A stretch of DNA of 18,975 bases from CAZVUW01 sp964629825 (GTDB lineage: Bacteria > Actinomycetota > Nitriliruptoria > Euzebyales > Egibacteraceae), in NCBI GenBank assembly GCA_964629825.1, contig CAZVUW010000065.1, positions 1 to 18,975 on the forward strand, read 5' to 3'. The notes under the pieces are model-generated. The model saw only the letters and a list, made by a program, of their open reading frames with translations, did no database searches and was not told the DNA's origin. A program made the position numbers and the translations under genes. Numbering within the stretch: the stretch's first letter is position 1; every line of letters begins with the position of its first letter. Positions 7,631 through 14,153 of this stretch are shown piece by piece.

Positions 7631-9550
7631 ATGGCGTCCTCTATGCATCTTCGCGGGCGCACGCGTGCCCGTAGCCGGTTGATGGTGCTCATCGCAGCTG
7701 TCGTGCTGCTGCTGAACGTGATGTCCACGGCTGCAAGCGCGCAGGTGCGCCTGCCCACCCAAGACGACCCCCGGGTGGGGCTGGCCCCCGGTGCCGGTGA
7801 GACCGCCGGTCAGGCGATCTCCAACCTGGCCAAGCTCGCGAGCCTCCCGAAGCCCGCGTCGGTGAGCAACACCAACTCCGACCTGGCGTTCACGGGCGAC
7901 TACGTCATCTCGGGCAACTACAACGGGTTCAACGTCTACGACGTGTCCGACCCGTCCGACCCCGAGCTCGTCACCAGCGTTCTGTGCCCGGGCAGCCAGA
8001 ACGACGTGTCCGTCTACGGCGACCTGCTCTTCATGTCGGTCGAGGCCACCAACGCCAAGATCGACTGCACCACCACCCCGGCCGCCAACGCGCAGACCCG
8101 CTTCCGCGGCGTCCGCATCTGGGACATCAGCGACATCCGCAACCCGGTCCAGCTGCCGGGCGTGCAGACCTGCAAGGGCTCGCACACCCACACGGTCGTG
8201 ACCGACCCGGAGGACGACGAGAACATCTACATCTACGTGTCCGGCACCGCAGGCATCCGCGGGGCGACCGAGCCGCCGGGCAACTGCACCGGTGAGAGCT
8301 CCCTGACCAACCGGAACACGGACAACTTCTCGATCACCGTCATCAAGGTGCCGCTGGACGCTCCGGAGACCGCAGCCATCGTCAACCGCAACGCGCGCCT
8401 GTTCAGCAAGTGCGGTGACAACTCCTGTGAGGCGGACCACGCCGTTCAGGAGCAGCACCCGGACCCGCGCTACGGCGTGCGCGGCATCCTCAACTGGCTG
8501 AACACGAGCGGCGCGCAGCCGCGTTACGCCGACGACGACCCGCGCGCGCCCGGCGGCCAGTCGGTCTCGCAGAGCAGCCAGTGCCACGACATCACCGCTT
8601 ACCCGGAGATCGGGCTCGCGGCCGGTGCCTGCCAGGGTGACGGCCTGCTGATCGACATCAGCGACCCGGCCAACCCGCGCCGGATCGACACCGTCACGGA
8701 CTTCAACTTCGCCTACTGGCACTCCGCGACGTTCAACAACGACGGCACCAAGGTGGTCTTCACCGACGAGTGGGGCGGCGGCTCGAGCGCCCGCTGCCGG
8801 CCACAGGACCCGCTGAACTGGGGTGCGGACGCGATCTTCGACATCGTTCAGACCGAGGACGGCCCGAAGCTGGAGTTCCGCAGCTACTACAAGCTGCCGA
8901 TGTCCCAGACCAACCAGGAGAACTGCGTCGCCCACAACGGCTCGCTGATCCCGGTCCCGAACCGCGACATCATGGTCCAGGCCTGGTACCAGGGCGGCAC
9001 CACGGTGTTCGACTTCACCGACTCGGCCAACCCGGTTGAGATCGCCTTCTTCGACCGCGGGCCCGTCAGCGGGACCTCCCTGGTCCTCGGCGGCTTCTGG
9101 TCCACCTACTGGCACAACGGCTACCTCTACGGCAACGAGATCGCGCGCGGCTTCGACGTGTTCGACCTGCTGCCCAGCGAGCACCTGAGCGAGAACGAGA
9201 TCGCCGTCGCCAAGAGCGTCTACTTCGACGAGTACAACGTCCAGGGTCAGCAGCGGCTCACCTGGGACGTCACCTTCACCTACGGCCACGCCCACCTCGA
9301 CCAGCTCGTCCGTGACGGAGCGATCACGGAGGGCCTGGAGGGCAAGATCCGCAACGCCCTCGACAAGGCCGAGGAGTGGCTGGGCATCCCGGGCAAGGAG
9401 CTCGTGGCCCTGAGCCACTTCGACCGCGCCATCCACCTGCTGCTGTGGCAGGCCGACGTGATCGAGGGCAAGGACAAGCCCAACCAGGGCGACGCCGACC
9501 GCCTGCGCGCCCTGGCCGACACCATCGCCGAGCTGCAGGCCAACAGCTAG
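7631..9550 (+). CDS. secreted LVIVD-repeat beta-propeller protein, paralog 1
   Basis: 639 residues, exported by an N-terminal signal peptide (cleavage near TAASA-Q at about 37). Residues 80-520 hold LVIVD-type beta-propeller blades marked by VYDVSDPSDPELV, IWDISDIRNPVQL, LIDISDPANPRRI and VFDFTDSANPVEI. Residues shared by all five paralogs cluster in possible ligand loops: C181-x-G-S-H185, C318-H319-D320, Y-W-H364, D379-E380-W381-GGG and N-C432-V-A-H435. Residues 550-639 form an all-helical module (HLDQLVRDGAITEGLEGKI onwards) that resembles the FIMAH domain by eye. This copy is distinct between 240 and 310, with SKCGDNSCEADHAVQEQHP. GGAAGG at 7617 supports the ATG at 7631. Single-gene unit with its own terminator. 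Function unknown. Confidence 0.88.
   Translation: MASSMHLRGRTRARSRLMVLIAAVVLLLNVMSTAASAQVRLPTQDDPRVGLAPGAGETAGQAISNLAKLASLPKPASVSNTNSDLAFTGDYVISGNYNGFNVYDVSDPSDPELVTSVLCPGSQNDVSVYGDLLFMSVEATNAKIDCTTTPAANAQTRFRGVRIWDISDIRNPVQLPGVQTCKGSHTHTVVTDPEDDENIYIYVSGTAGIRGATEPPGNCTGESSLTNRNTDNFSITVIKVPLDAPETAAIVNRNARLFSKCGDNSCEADHAVQEQHPDPRYGVRGILNWLNTSGAQPRYADDDPRAPGGQSVSQSSQCHDITAYPEIGLAAGACQGDGLLIDISDPANPRRIDTVTDFNFAYWHSATFNNDGTKVVFTDEWGGGSSARCRPQDPLNWGADAIFDIVQTEDGPKLEFRSYYKLPMSQTNQENCVAHNGSLIPVPNRDIMVQAWYQGGTTVFDFTDSANPVEIAFFDRGPVSGTSLVLGGFWSTYWHNGYLYGNEIARGFDVFDLLPSEHLSENEIAVAKSVYFDEYNVQGQQRLTWDVTFTYGHAHLDQLVRDGAITEGLEGKIRNALDKAEEWLGIPGKELVALSHFDRAIHLLLWQADVIEGKDKPNQGDADRLRALADTIAELQANS
7870..8161 (+). 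repeat. 292-bp exact repeat between paralogs 1 and 2 (copy A)
   Basis: Identical base for base to 10033-10324 as far as I can read, although the flanking coding sequence differs, including synonymous sites. It covers the first two propeller blades (NSDLAFTGDYVISG to NPVQLPG). Identity at silent positions points to recent gene conversion rather than selection on the protein. Confidence 0.9.
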
Positions 9551-9580
9551 GCAGCAACGCAGTCTGCGGACCGTCTAGCA

Positions 9581-9608
9581 GAAGGGGGCGCCATCCGGCG
9601 CCCCCTTC
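9581..9608 (+). terminator. GC-rich hairpin terminator of LVIVD paralog 1
   Basis: GAAGGGGGCGCC and GGCGCCCCCTTC form a perfect 12-bp stem with loop ATCC, 30 bases after the stop codon. There is no T tract, as is usual for actinobacterial terminators. Confidence 0.85.
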
Positions 9609-9679
9609 GCCATCTGTCAGGCCGGGAAGGCCTGAAAGAACCGTTTGTCCATCGCGTTCTACGCATCCGGAACTACGTC

Positions 9680-9709
9680 TTGTCGGGCTGGCACGCGCGC
9701 TCTTAGCGT
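9680..9709 (+). promoter_or_regulatory. predicted promoter of LVIVD paralog 2
   Basis: A -35 box TTGTCG (9680-9685) and a -10 box TAGCGT (9704-9709) are 18 bases apart. The same arrangement recurs before paralogs 3, 4 and 5. The predicted transcript begins around 9716, right at the first strand of the leader structure. Confidence 0.55.
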
Positions 9710-9714
9710 CCGCG

Positions 9715-9787
9715 CTCTCGCAGGCCTCATGCGGTGGCCTGCGCGACCGCGTGGGCGTAGGTAGTGCTGCGCCCACCTGAGCGAGAG
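9715..9787 (+). promoter_or_regulatory. structured leader RNA, copy 2 (three-way junction)
   Basis: P1: CTCTCGC (9715-9721) is the exact complement of GCGAGAG (9781-9787), which is the ribosome binding site region. P2: CGCAGGCC (9719-9726)/GGCCTGCG (9736-9743), a perfect 8 bp, carries the loop TCATGCGGT. P3: GTGGGCG (9751-9757)/CGCCCAC (9770-9776), a perfect 7 bp. P1 and P2 share bases 9719-9721, so their ends compete, which would allow switching. The loop ATG also opens an 11-codon Arg-rich frame (9729-9764). Confidence 0.62.
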
Positions 9788-9799
9788 GGTCCTCGTCAT

Positions 9800-11698
9800 A
9801 TGAATCGATCGCATCTGAAGCCGGCGGTCCGCGCGTCGGCACGGCGGGTGGCGCTGGCACTGCTGTCAGCGCTGATGCTCGTGACGCTGCTTCCGCTGGG
9901 CGCCAGCGCCCAGCCCGACCCCGACCCCCGCATCGGCCTGGGGCCGGCCAGCACGAATGACGACGTGGTCGGCAAGGCCGCCTGGAACATGGAGCGGCTC
10001 GCTCACGAGCTGAAGCCCGCTCCGGTCAACGGCACCAACTCCGACCTGGCGTTCACGGGCGACTACGTCATCTCGGGCAACTACAACGGGTTCAACGTCT
10101 ACGACGTGTCCGACCCGTCCGACCCCGAGCTCGTCACCAGCGTTCTGTGCCCGGGCAGCCAGAACGACGTGTCCGTCTACGGCGACCTGCTCTTCATGTC
10201 GGTCGAGGCCACCAACGCCAAGATCGACTGCACCACCACCCCGGCCGCCAACGCGCAGACCCGCTTCCGCGGCGTCCGCATCTGGGACATCAGCGACATC
10301 CGCAACCCGGTCCAGCTGCCGGGCATCCAGACCTGCCGTGGGTCGCACACCCACACCGTCGTGACCTCGCCGAACGACCCGGACAACGTCTACGTGTACG
10401 TGTCCGGCACCGCCGGCCAGCGCGCCGCGGCCGAGTTCGTGCACACCCCACAGGGCTATGTGAGCGGCCGCTGCGGTCAGACGAGCGCCACCAGCGCCAA
10501 CCCGTCGCAGTGGATGATCGAGGTCATCAAGGTCCCGCTCGCCGCCCCGGAGACCGCTTCCGTCGTCACCGAGGCGCGCCTGTTCGCCGACCCGGTCACG
10601 GGTGCGGTCAACGGCCTGCAGAACGGCGCCCCCCCGGGTGGCCACCCCTGCAACCGCGACTCCGACCCCGCGTACTTCTGCAACCCGGCAGGCACGGGCT
10701 ACTCGCCCACCCCGAACACCAACACCTGCCACGACATCACGTCCTACCCGGCGCTCGGGATCGCCGCCGGCGCCTGCCAGGGCAACGGCATCCTGATCGA
10801 CATCACCGACCCGGCGAACCCGAAGCGGCTTGACGCCGTTGCCGACCAGAACTTCTCGTACTGGCACTCGGCGACGCTCAACAACGACGGCACCAAGGTG
10901 GTCTTCACCGACGAGTGGGGCGGCGGCAGCGGCGCTCGCTGCATGGCCAACCACCGCAAGGAGTGGGGCGCCAACGCCATCTACGACATCGTCCAGACCG
11001 AGGACGGCCCGAAGATGGAGTTCGCCTCCTACTACAAGCTGCCGGTGCCGCAGACCGCGCAGGAGAACTGCGTGGCCCACAACGGCAACCTGGTGCCGGT
11101 CCCGAACCGCGACATCATGGTCCAGGCCTGGTACCAGGGCTGGACGTCGCTCTGGGACTTCACGGACTCGTCCAACCCGGTTGAGATCGGCTACTTCGAC
11201 TACGCGCCGAACAGCGCCGCCAGCCTCCAGAGCGGCGGCTTCTGGTCGAGCTACTGGTACAACGGCTACGTCTACGGCAACGAGATCGCCCGCGGCTTCG
11301 ACACGTTCCAGCTGCTCCCGAACGAGCTGCTGACCGAGAACGAGCTGGCCGTGGCCCGGTCCGTGACCTTCGACGAGTCCAACGCCCAGCACCAGGACCA
11401 GCTGACCTGGGACATCACCTTCACCTACGGCCACGCCCACCTCGACCAGCTCTCCCGTGACGGAGCGATCACGGAGGGCCTGGGGGGCAAGATCCGCAAC
11501 GCCCTCGACAAGGCCGAGGAGTGGCTGGGCATCCCGGGCAAGGAGCTCGTGGCCCTGAGCCACTTCGACCGCGCCGTCCACCTGCTGCTGTGGCAGGCCG
11601 ACGTGATCGAGGGCAAGGACAAGCCCAACCAGGGCGACGCCGACCGCCTGCGCGCCCTGGCCGACACCATCGCCGAGCTGAAGGCCAACAACAGCTAG
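9800..11698 (+). CDS. secreted LVIVD-repeat beta-propeller protein, paralog 2
   Basis: 632 residues with signal peptide MNRSHLKPAVRASARRVALA and onwards, cleaved near LGASA-Q; an RR pair precedes the hydrophobic stretch, so Tat export cannot be excluded. The propeller carries the shared GSHTH, CHDIT, YWHSA, DEWGGG and NCVAH motifs. It differs from paralog 1 by an insert (HTPQGYVSGRCGQTSATS) and a Cys-containing loop (GHPCNRDSDPAYFCNPAG) before CHDIT; paralog 5 has related segments. The C-terminal helical module is nearly identical to that of paralog 1. ATG 9800 is chosen over an in-frame upstream start at 9764 because the signal peptide and GAGAGGG (9782-9788) fit it. It has its own promoter and terminator. 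Function unknown. Confidence 0.88.
   Translation: MNRSHLKPAVRASARRVALALLSALMLVTLLPLGASAQPDPDPRIGLGPASTNDDVVGKAAWNMERLAHELKPAPVNGTNSDLAFTGDYVISGNYNGFNVYDVSDPSDPELVTSVLCPGSQNDVSVYGDLLFMSVEATNAKIDCTTTPAANAQTRFRGVRIWDISDIRNPVQLPGIQTCRGSHTHTVVTSPNDPDNVYVYVSGTAGQRAAAEFVHTPQGYVSGRCGQTSATSANPSQWMIEVIKVPLAAPETASVVTEARLFADPVTGAVNGLQNGAPPGGHPCNRDSDPAYFCNPAGTGYSPTPNTNTCHDITSYPALGIAAGACQGNGILIDITDPANPKRLDAVADQNFSYWHSATLNNDGTKVVFTDEWGGGSGARCMANHRKEWGANAIYDIVQTEDGPKMEFASYYKLPVPQTAQENCVAHNGNLVPVPNRDIMVQAWYQGWTSLWDFTDSSNPVEIGYFDYAPNSAASLQSGGFWSSYWYNGYVYGNEIARGFDTFQLLPNELLTENELAVARSVTFDESNAQHQDQLTWDITFTYGHAHLDQLSRDGAITEGLGGKIRNALDKAEEWLGIPGKELVALSHFDRAVHLLLWQADVIEGKDKPNQGDADRLRALADTIAELKANNS
10033..10324 (+). 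repeat. 292-bp exact repeat between paralogs 1 and 2 (copy B)
   Basis: Same sequence as 7870-8161, offset 2163. The match stops abruptly at both ends: the base before the tract differs, and in the next codon GTG becomes ATC. Confidence 0.9.
11485..11654 (+). repeat. 170-bp exact repeat between paralogs 2 and 5 (copy A)
   Basis: Identical to 17957-18126 and lying in the C-terminal helical module (GKIRNALDKAEEWLGIPGK region). Paralog 1 differs from it by one base in the same stretch (ATC for GTC in DRAIH/DRAVH). Confidence 0.88.
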
Positions 11699-11719
11699 GC
11701 ATACCGCTTCAAGCGGTCC

Positions 11720-11750
11720 AAAGGGCCGGCCCCCATGGGGTCGGCCCTTT
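11720..11750 (+). terminator. GC-rich hairpin terminator of LVIVD paralog 2
   Basis: AAAGGGCCG (11720-11728) pairs with CGGCCCTTT (11742-11750), and the stem continues through CCCC/GGGG with one G-T pair to a 3-base loop, 14 bp in all. A smaller hairpin ACCGC-TTCAA-GCGGT lies just before it. The remaining bases to 11890 hold no feature I can support. Confidence 0.85.
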
Positions 11751-11903
11751 CGCATGCCCTGCGACGGGCTCGCCCAGCCGCCCGCAGCCGGGACGCGCGC
11801 GGGGCGCACACCTCCCCGCCCACGAACGAGTCCGGTTCATCCCAGTTGAACTGTCGCTTCACTTCTCACCGGCAACATTAAGCAATGAGTTCTGGAAAAC
11901 CCC

Positions 11904-11932
11904 TTGTCTAGGCTGATGGACATGCGTACCGT
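11904..11932 (+). promoter_or_regulatory. predicted promoter of LVIVD paralog 3
   Basis: TTGTCT (11904-11909), 17 bases, TACCGT (11927-11932). It is directly preceded by GGAAAACCCC, a box that recurs as GGAAACCC and GAAAAACCC before paralogs 4 and 5. Confidence 0.58.
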
Positions 11933-11952
11933 GCACGCCACTATCGGCCGCC

Positions 11953-12016
11953 GCACTACCGGGGGCCTCAGAAGGCTGTGGGGGTCTCATGCGGGTGCCC
12001 CCAGAGGAAAGGGTGC
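11953..12016 (+). promoter_or_regulatory. structured leader RNA, copy 3
   Basis: P1: GCACT (11953-11957) pairs with GGTGC (12012-12016), with one T-G wobble, just after the ribosome binding site AGAGGAAAGG and 3 bases before the ATG. Paralogs 4 and 5 have GTGCC/GGCAC at the same place, a compensated change. P2: TGGGGG (11979-11984) pairs with CCCCCA (11998-12003), with TCATGCGGG in the loop. An extra small hairpin GCCT-CAGA-AGGC lies at 11965-11976. Confidence 0.6.
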
Positions 12017-12019
12017 TGA

Positions 12020-13888
12020 ATGCACGGACACGCACGGGCGAGACGGCGCGCAGCAAGCCGTTCGCTGATCCTGGCCGCCGCCATGCTCATGGTCGTCGGC
12101 CTGTTCCCGACGGGCGCCGTCGCCGCCGACCCGCCGACGCTCCCATACGGGACGCCCGACCCCAACGACCCCCGGGTTGGACTCGGCGCGGGCTTCGACG
12201 ACGCCGAGATCGTCTCGTGGAACATCGAGCGCATCGGCCGCTTCGACAAGCGCGATGGCATCTTCTTCGACCCGAACGCGATCGGGTCGATCTCCTGGGC
12301 GAACTCGGACATCTCGTTCACCGGCAACTACGTGATCGCCGGCAACTTCTCGGGCTTCCAGATCCACGACATCTCGGACCCGACCAACCCCACGCCCGTG
12401 ACCCAGGTGCTGTGCCCGGGTGGTCAGGGTGACACCAACGTCTACGGCGACCTGCTCTTCCTCTCCGTCGAGGAGACCCGCGGCCGGATCGACTGCGGCA
12501 CCACCCCGCCGACGTCGGCCGAGCGCTTCCGCGGTGTCCGCATCTTCGACATCTCCGACATCCGCAACCCCGTCCAGGTGGCGGCCGTCCAGACCTGCCG
12601 CGGCTCGCACACCAACCGCCTGGTCGAGGACCCGAACGACCCCGAGCACGTGTACATCTACGTCCAGGGGACGTCGAGCGTCCGCTCCGGCACCGAGCTC
12701 GAGGGCTGCGCCAACCCGTCGAAGTCCTCGCCTGACTTCAACGAGACCTCGTCGCGCTACCGCATCGAGGTCATCAAGGTCCCGCTGGCCCGTCCCGAGG
12801 ACTCCGCGGTCGTCAACGAGGTGCGCCTGTTCGCCGACGAGGAGACCGGCCGCATCGACGGCCTCTGGCCGGGCGGCAACCACGGCCCGGGCACGCAGTC
12901 GACCTCTGAGACCGACGCCTGCCACGACATCACCGCCTTCCCGGCCATCGGCCTGGCGGCGGGCGCCTGCGAGGGCAACGGCATCCTGATCGACATCTCC
13001 GACCCGGCCAACCCGAAGCGGATCGATGTCGTCTCCGACCCGAACTACGCCTACTGGCACACCGCGAACTTCTCCAACGACGGCACCAAGATCGTCTTCA
13101 CCGACGAGTGGGGCGGCGGCACGCAGGCCCGCTGCCGCGCCAGCGACCCGCTGAGCTGGGGTGCCGACTCGGTCTACGACATCGTCCAGACCGAGGACGG
13201 CCCGAAGATGGAGTTCCGCAGCCACTGGAAGATGCCTGCGGTCCAGACCTCGAGCGAGAACTGCGTCGCTCACCAGCTGAACATCCTTCCGATCCCCAAC
13301 CGGGACGTCTTCGTCCAGGGCTGGTACCAGGGCGGCATCTCGCTGGTGGACTTCACCGACTCCGAGAACCCGTTCGAGATGGGCTACTGGGACCAGGGTC
13401 CGATCGACGCCAGCCGCCTGACGCTGGGTGGCTTCTGGTCGGCCTACTGGTACAACGGCCACGTCTATGGCCCCGAGATCGCTCGCGGCTTCGACGTGTT
13501 CGACCTGCAGCCGAGCGAGTTCCTGACGCAGAACGAGATCGACGCTGCCAAGGAAGTCCAGCAGGAGTACCACAACGCGATGGCGTGGGTGCCCTACGAG
13601 TGGGACGCCACCTTCGCGCTCGCTCGCGCCACGGTCGACCAGATCGTCCGCGACGACGACATGACCGAGGGCATGGAGGGCAAGATCCGCAACGCCCTCG
13701 ACATGGCCGAGCAGTTCCTGGCCATGCCCAAGAAGCACAACGTGGCCCTGTCCCACTTCGACCGCGCCGTCCACCTGCTGCTGTGGCAGGCCGACGTGAT
13801 CGAGGGCAAGGACAAGCCCAACCAGGGTGACGCCGAGCGCCTGCGCGCTCTGGCCGACACCATCTCCGAGCTGAAGGCCAACTCCTAG
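12020..13888 (+). CDS. secreted LVIVD-repeat beta-propeller protein, paralog 3
   Basis: 622 residues; signal peptide with an Arg-rich start (MHGHARARRRAASRSLILAA) cleaved near TGAVA-A. The propeller motifs are those of the family, with GSHTN in place of GSHTH, so the second His of that motif is not essential. It shares with paralog 4 the segment CANPS-x-SSPDFNETSSRY and the shorter GGNHGPGTQSTS loop before CHDIT, which lacks the extra cysteines of paralog 2. The C-terminal module is of the second type (DMAEQFLAMPKKHN where paralogs 1, 2 and 5 have DKAEEWLGIPGKEL). ATG 12020 follows AGAGGAAAGGG (12003-12013). Single-gene unit with promoter, leader and terminator. Function unknown. Confidence 0.88.
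   Translation: MHGHARARRRAASRSLILAAAMLMVVGLFPTGAVAADPPTLPYGTPDPNDPRVGLGAGFDDAEIVSWNIERIGRFDKRDGIFFDPNAIGSISWANSDISFTGNYVIAGNFSGFQIHDISDPTNPTPVTQVLCPGGQGDTNVYGDLLFLSVEETRGRIDCGTTPPTSAERFRGVRIFDISDIRNPVQVAAVQTCRGSHTNRLVEDPNDPEHVYIYVQGTSSVRSGTELEGCANPSKSSPDFNETSSRYRIEVIKVPLARPEDSAVVNEVRLFADEETGRIDGLWPGGNHGPGTQSTSETDACHDITAFPAIGLAAGACEGNGILIDISDPANPKRIDVVSDPNYAYWHTANFSNDGTKIVFTDEWGGGTQARCRASDPLSWGADSVYDIVQTEDGPKMEFRSHWKMPAVQTSSENCVAHQLNILPIPNRDVFVQGWYQGGISLVDFTDSENPFEMGYWDQGPIDASRLTLGGFWSAYWYNGHVYGPEIARGFDVFDLQPSEFLTQNEIDAAKEVQQEYHNAMAWVPYEWDATFALARATVDQIVRDDDMTEGMEGKIRNALDMAEQFLAMPKKHNVALSHFDRAVHLLLWQADVIEGKDKPNQGDAERLRALADTISELKANS
13608..13827 (+). repeat. 220-bp exact repeat between paralogs 3 and 4 (copy A)
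   Basis: Identical to 15718-15937 (offset 2110), covering most of the C-terminal helical module, while the propeller halves of the two genes differ at many silent sites. Confidence 0.9.
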
Positions 13889-13910
13889 GCCTTCGGCGAG
13901 GACGCCGCAG

Positions 13911-13947
13911 AGGGAGGGGGGTGTCCGTCTTGGACGCCCCCCTCTCT
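13911..13947 (+). terminator. GC-rich hairpin terminator of LVIVD paralog 3
   Basis: A 16-bp stem around loop GTCTT. GGGTGTCC (13919-13926) pairs with GGACGCCC (13932-13939) at the top and AGGGAGG pairs with the CCTCTCT side at the base, with two G-T pairs. Confidence 0.82.
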
Positions 13948-14009
13948 GCATCACATAAGCCGCGAACCTGGAGGAACCGCGCGCCCAACAGCCCTTGATC
14001 GGGAAAAAT

Positions 14010-14063
14010 GTGCGCCTAGCACGTCGGAAACCCTTGTGAAGAGGGCGGTGCAGCCCTTACCTT
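14010..14063 (+). promoter_or_regulatory. predicted promoter and upstream box of LVIVD paralog 4
   Basis: TTGTGA (14034-14039), 18 bases, TACCTT (14058-14063). Upstream lies the small inverted repeat GTGC-GCCTA-GCAC (14010-14022) and then GGAAACCC (14026-14033). Both have close counterparts at the same distance before paralog 5, so they may be an activator or repressor site. Confidence 0.58.
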
Positions 14064-14078
14064 TCCGCGCCTCGCCTT

Positions 14079-14150
14079 GCTCCGGCTCCCACCGGGGCGG
14101 ACGTGCCGTGCGGGGTTCATGCGGGAACCCCGCGAAAGAGGAAAGGGCAC
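14079..14150 (+). promoter_or_regulatory. structured leader RNA, copy 4 (best formed)
   Basis: An upstream hairpin GCTCCGG (14079-14085)/CCGGGGC (14092-14098) is followed by P1, GTGCC (14103-14107)/GGCAC (14146-14150), which encloses P2, GCGGGGTT (14110-14117)/AACCCCGC (14126-14133), a perfect 8 bp with loop CATGCGGG. The ribosome binding site AGAGGAAAGGG (14137-14147) lies between P2 and P1 and runs into the 3' strand of P1, 3 bases before the ATG. Confidence 0.65.
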
Positions 14151-14153
14151 CGA

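Noticed and set aside
11989..12432. 147-codon + strand frame starting at the leader-loop ATG of paralog 3
   Set aside because: It overlaps the real gene in another frame and its sequence is an Arg/Pro-rich shadow. Only the start codon itself is kept as a micro-ORF hypothesis.
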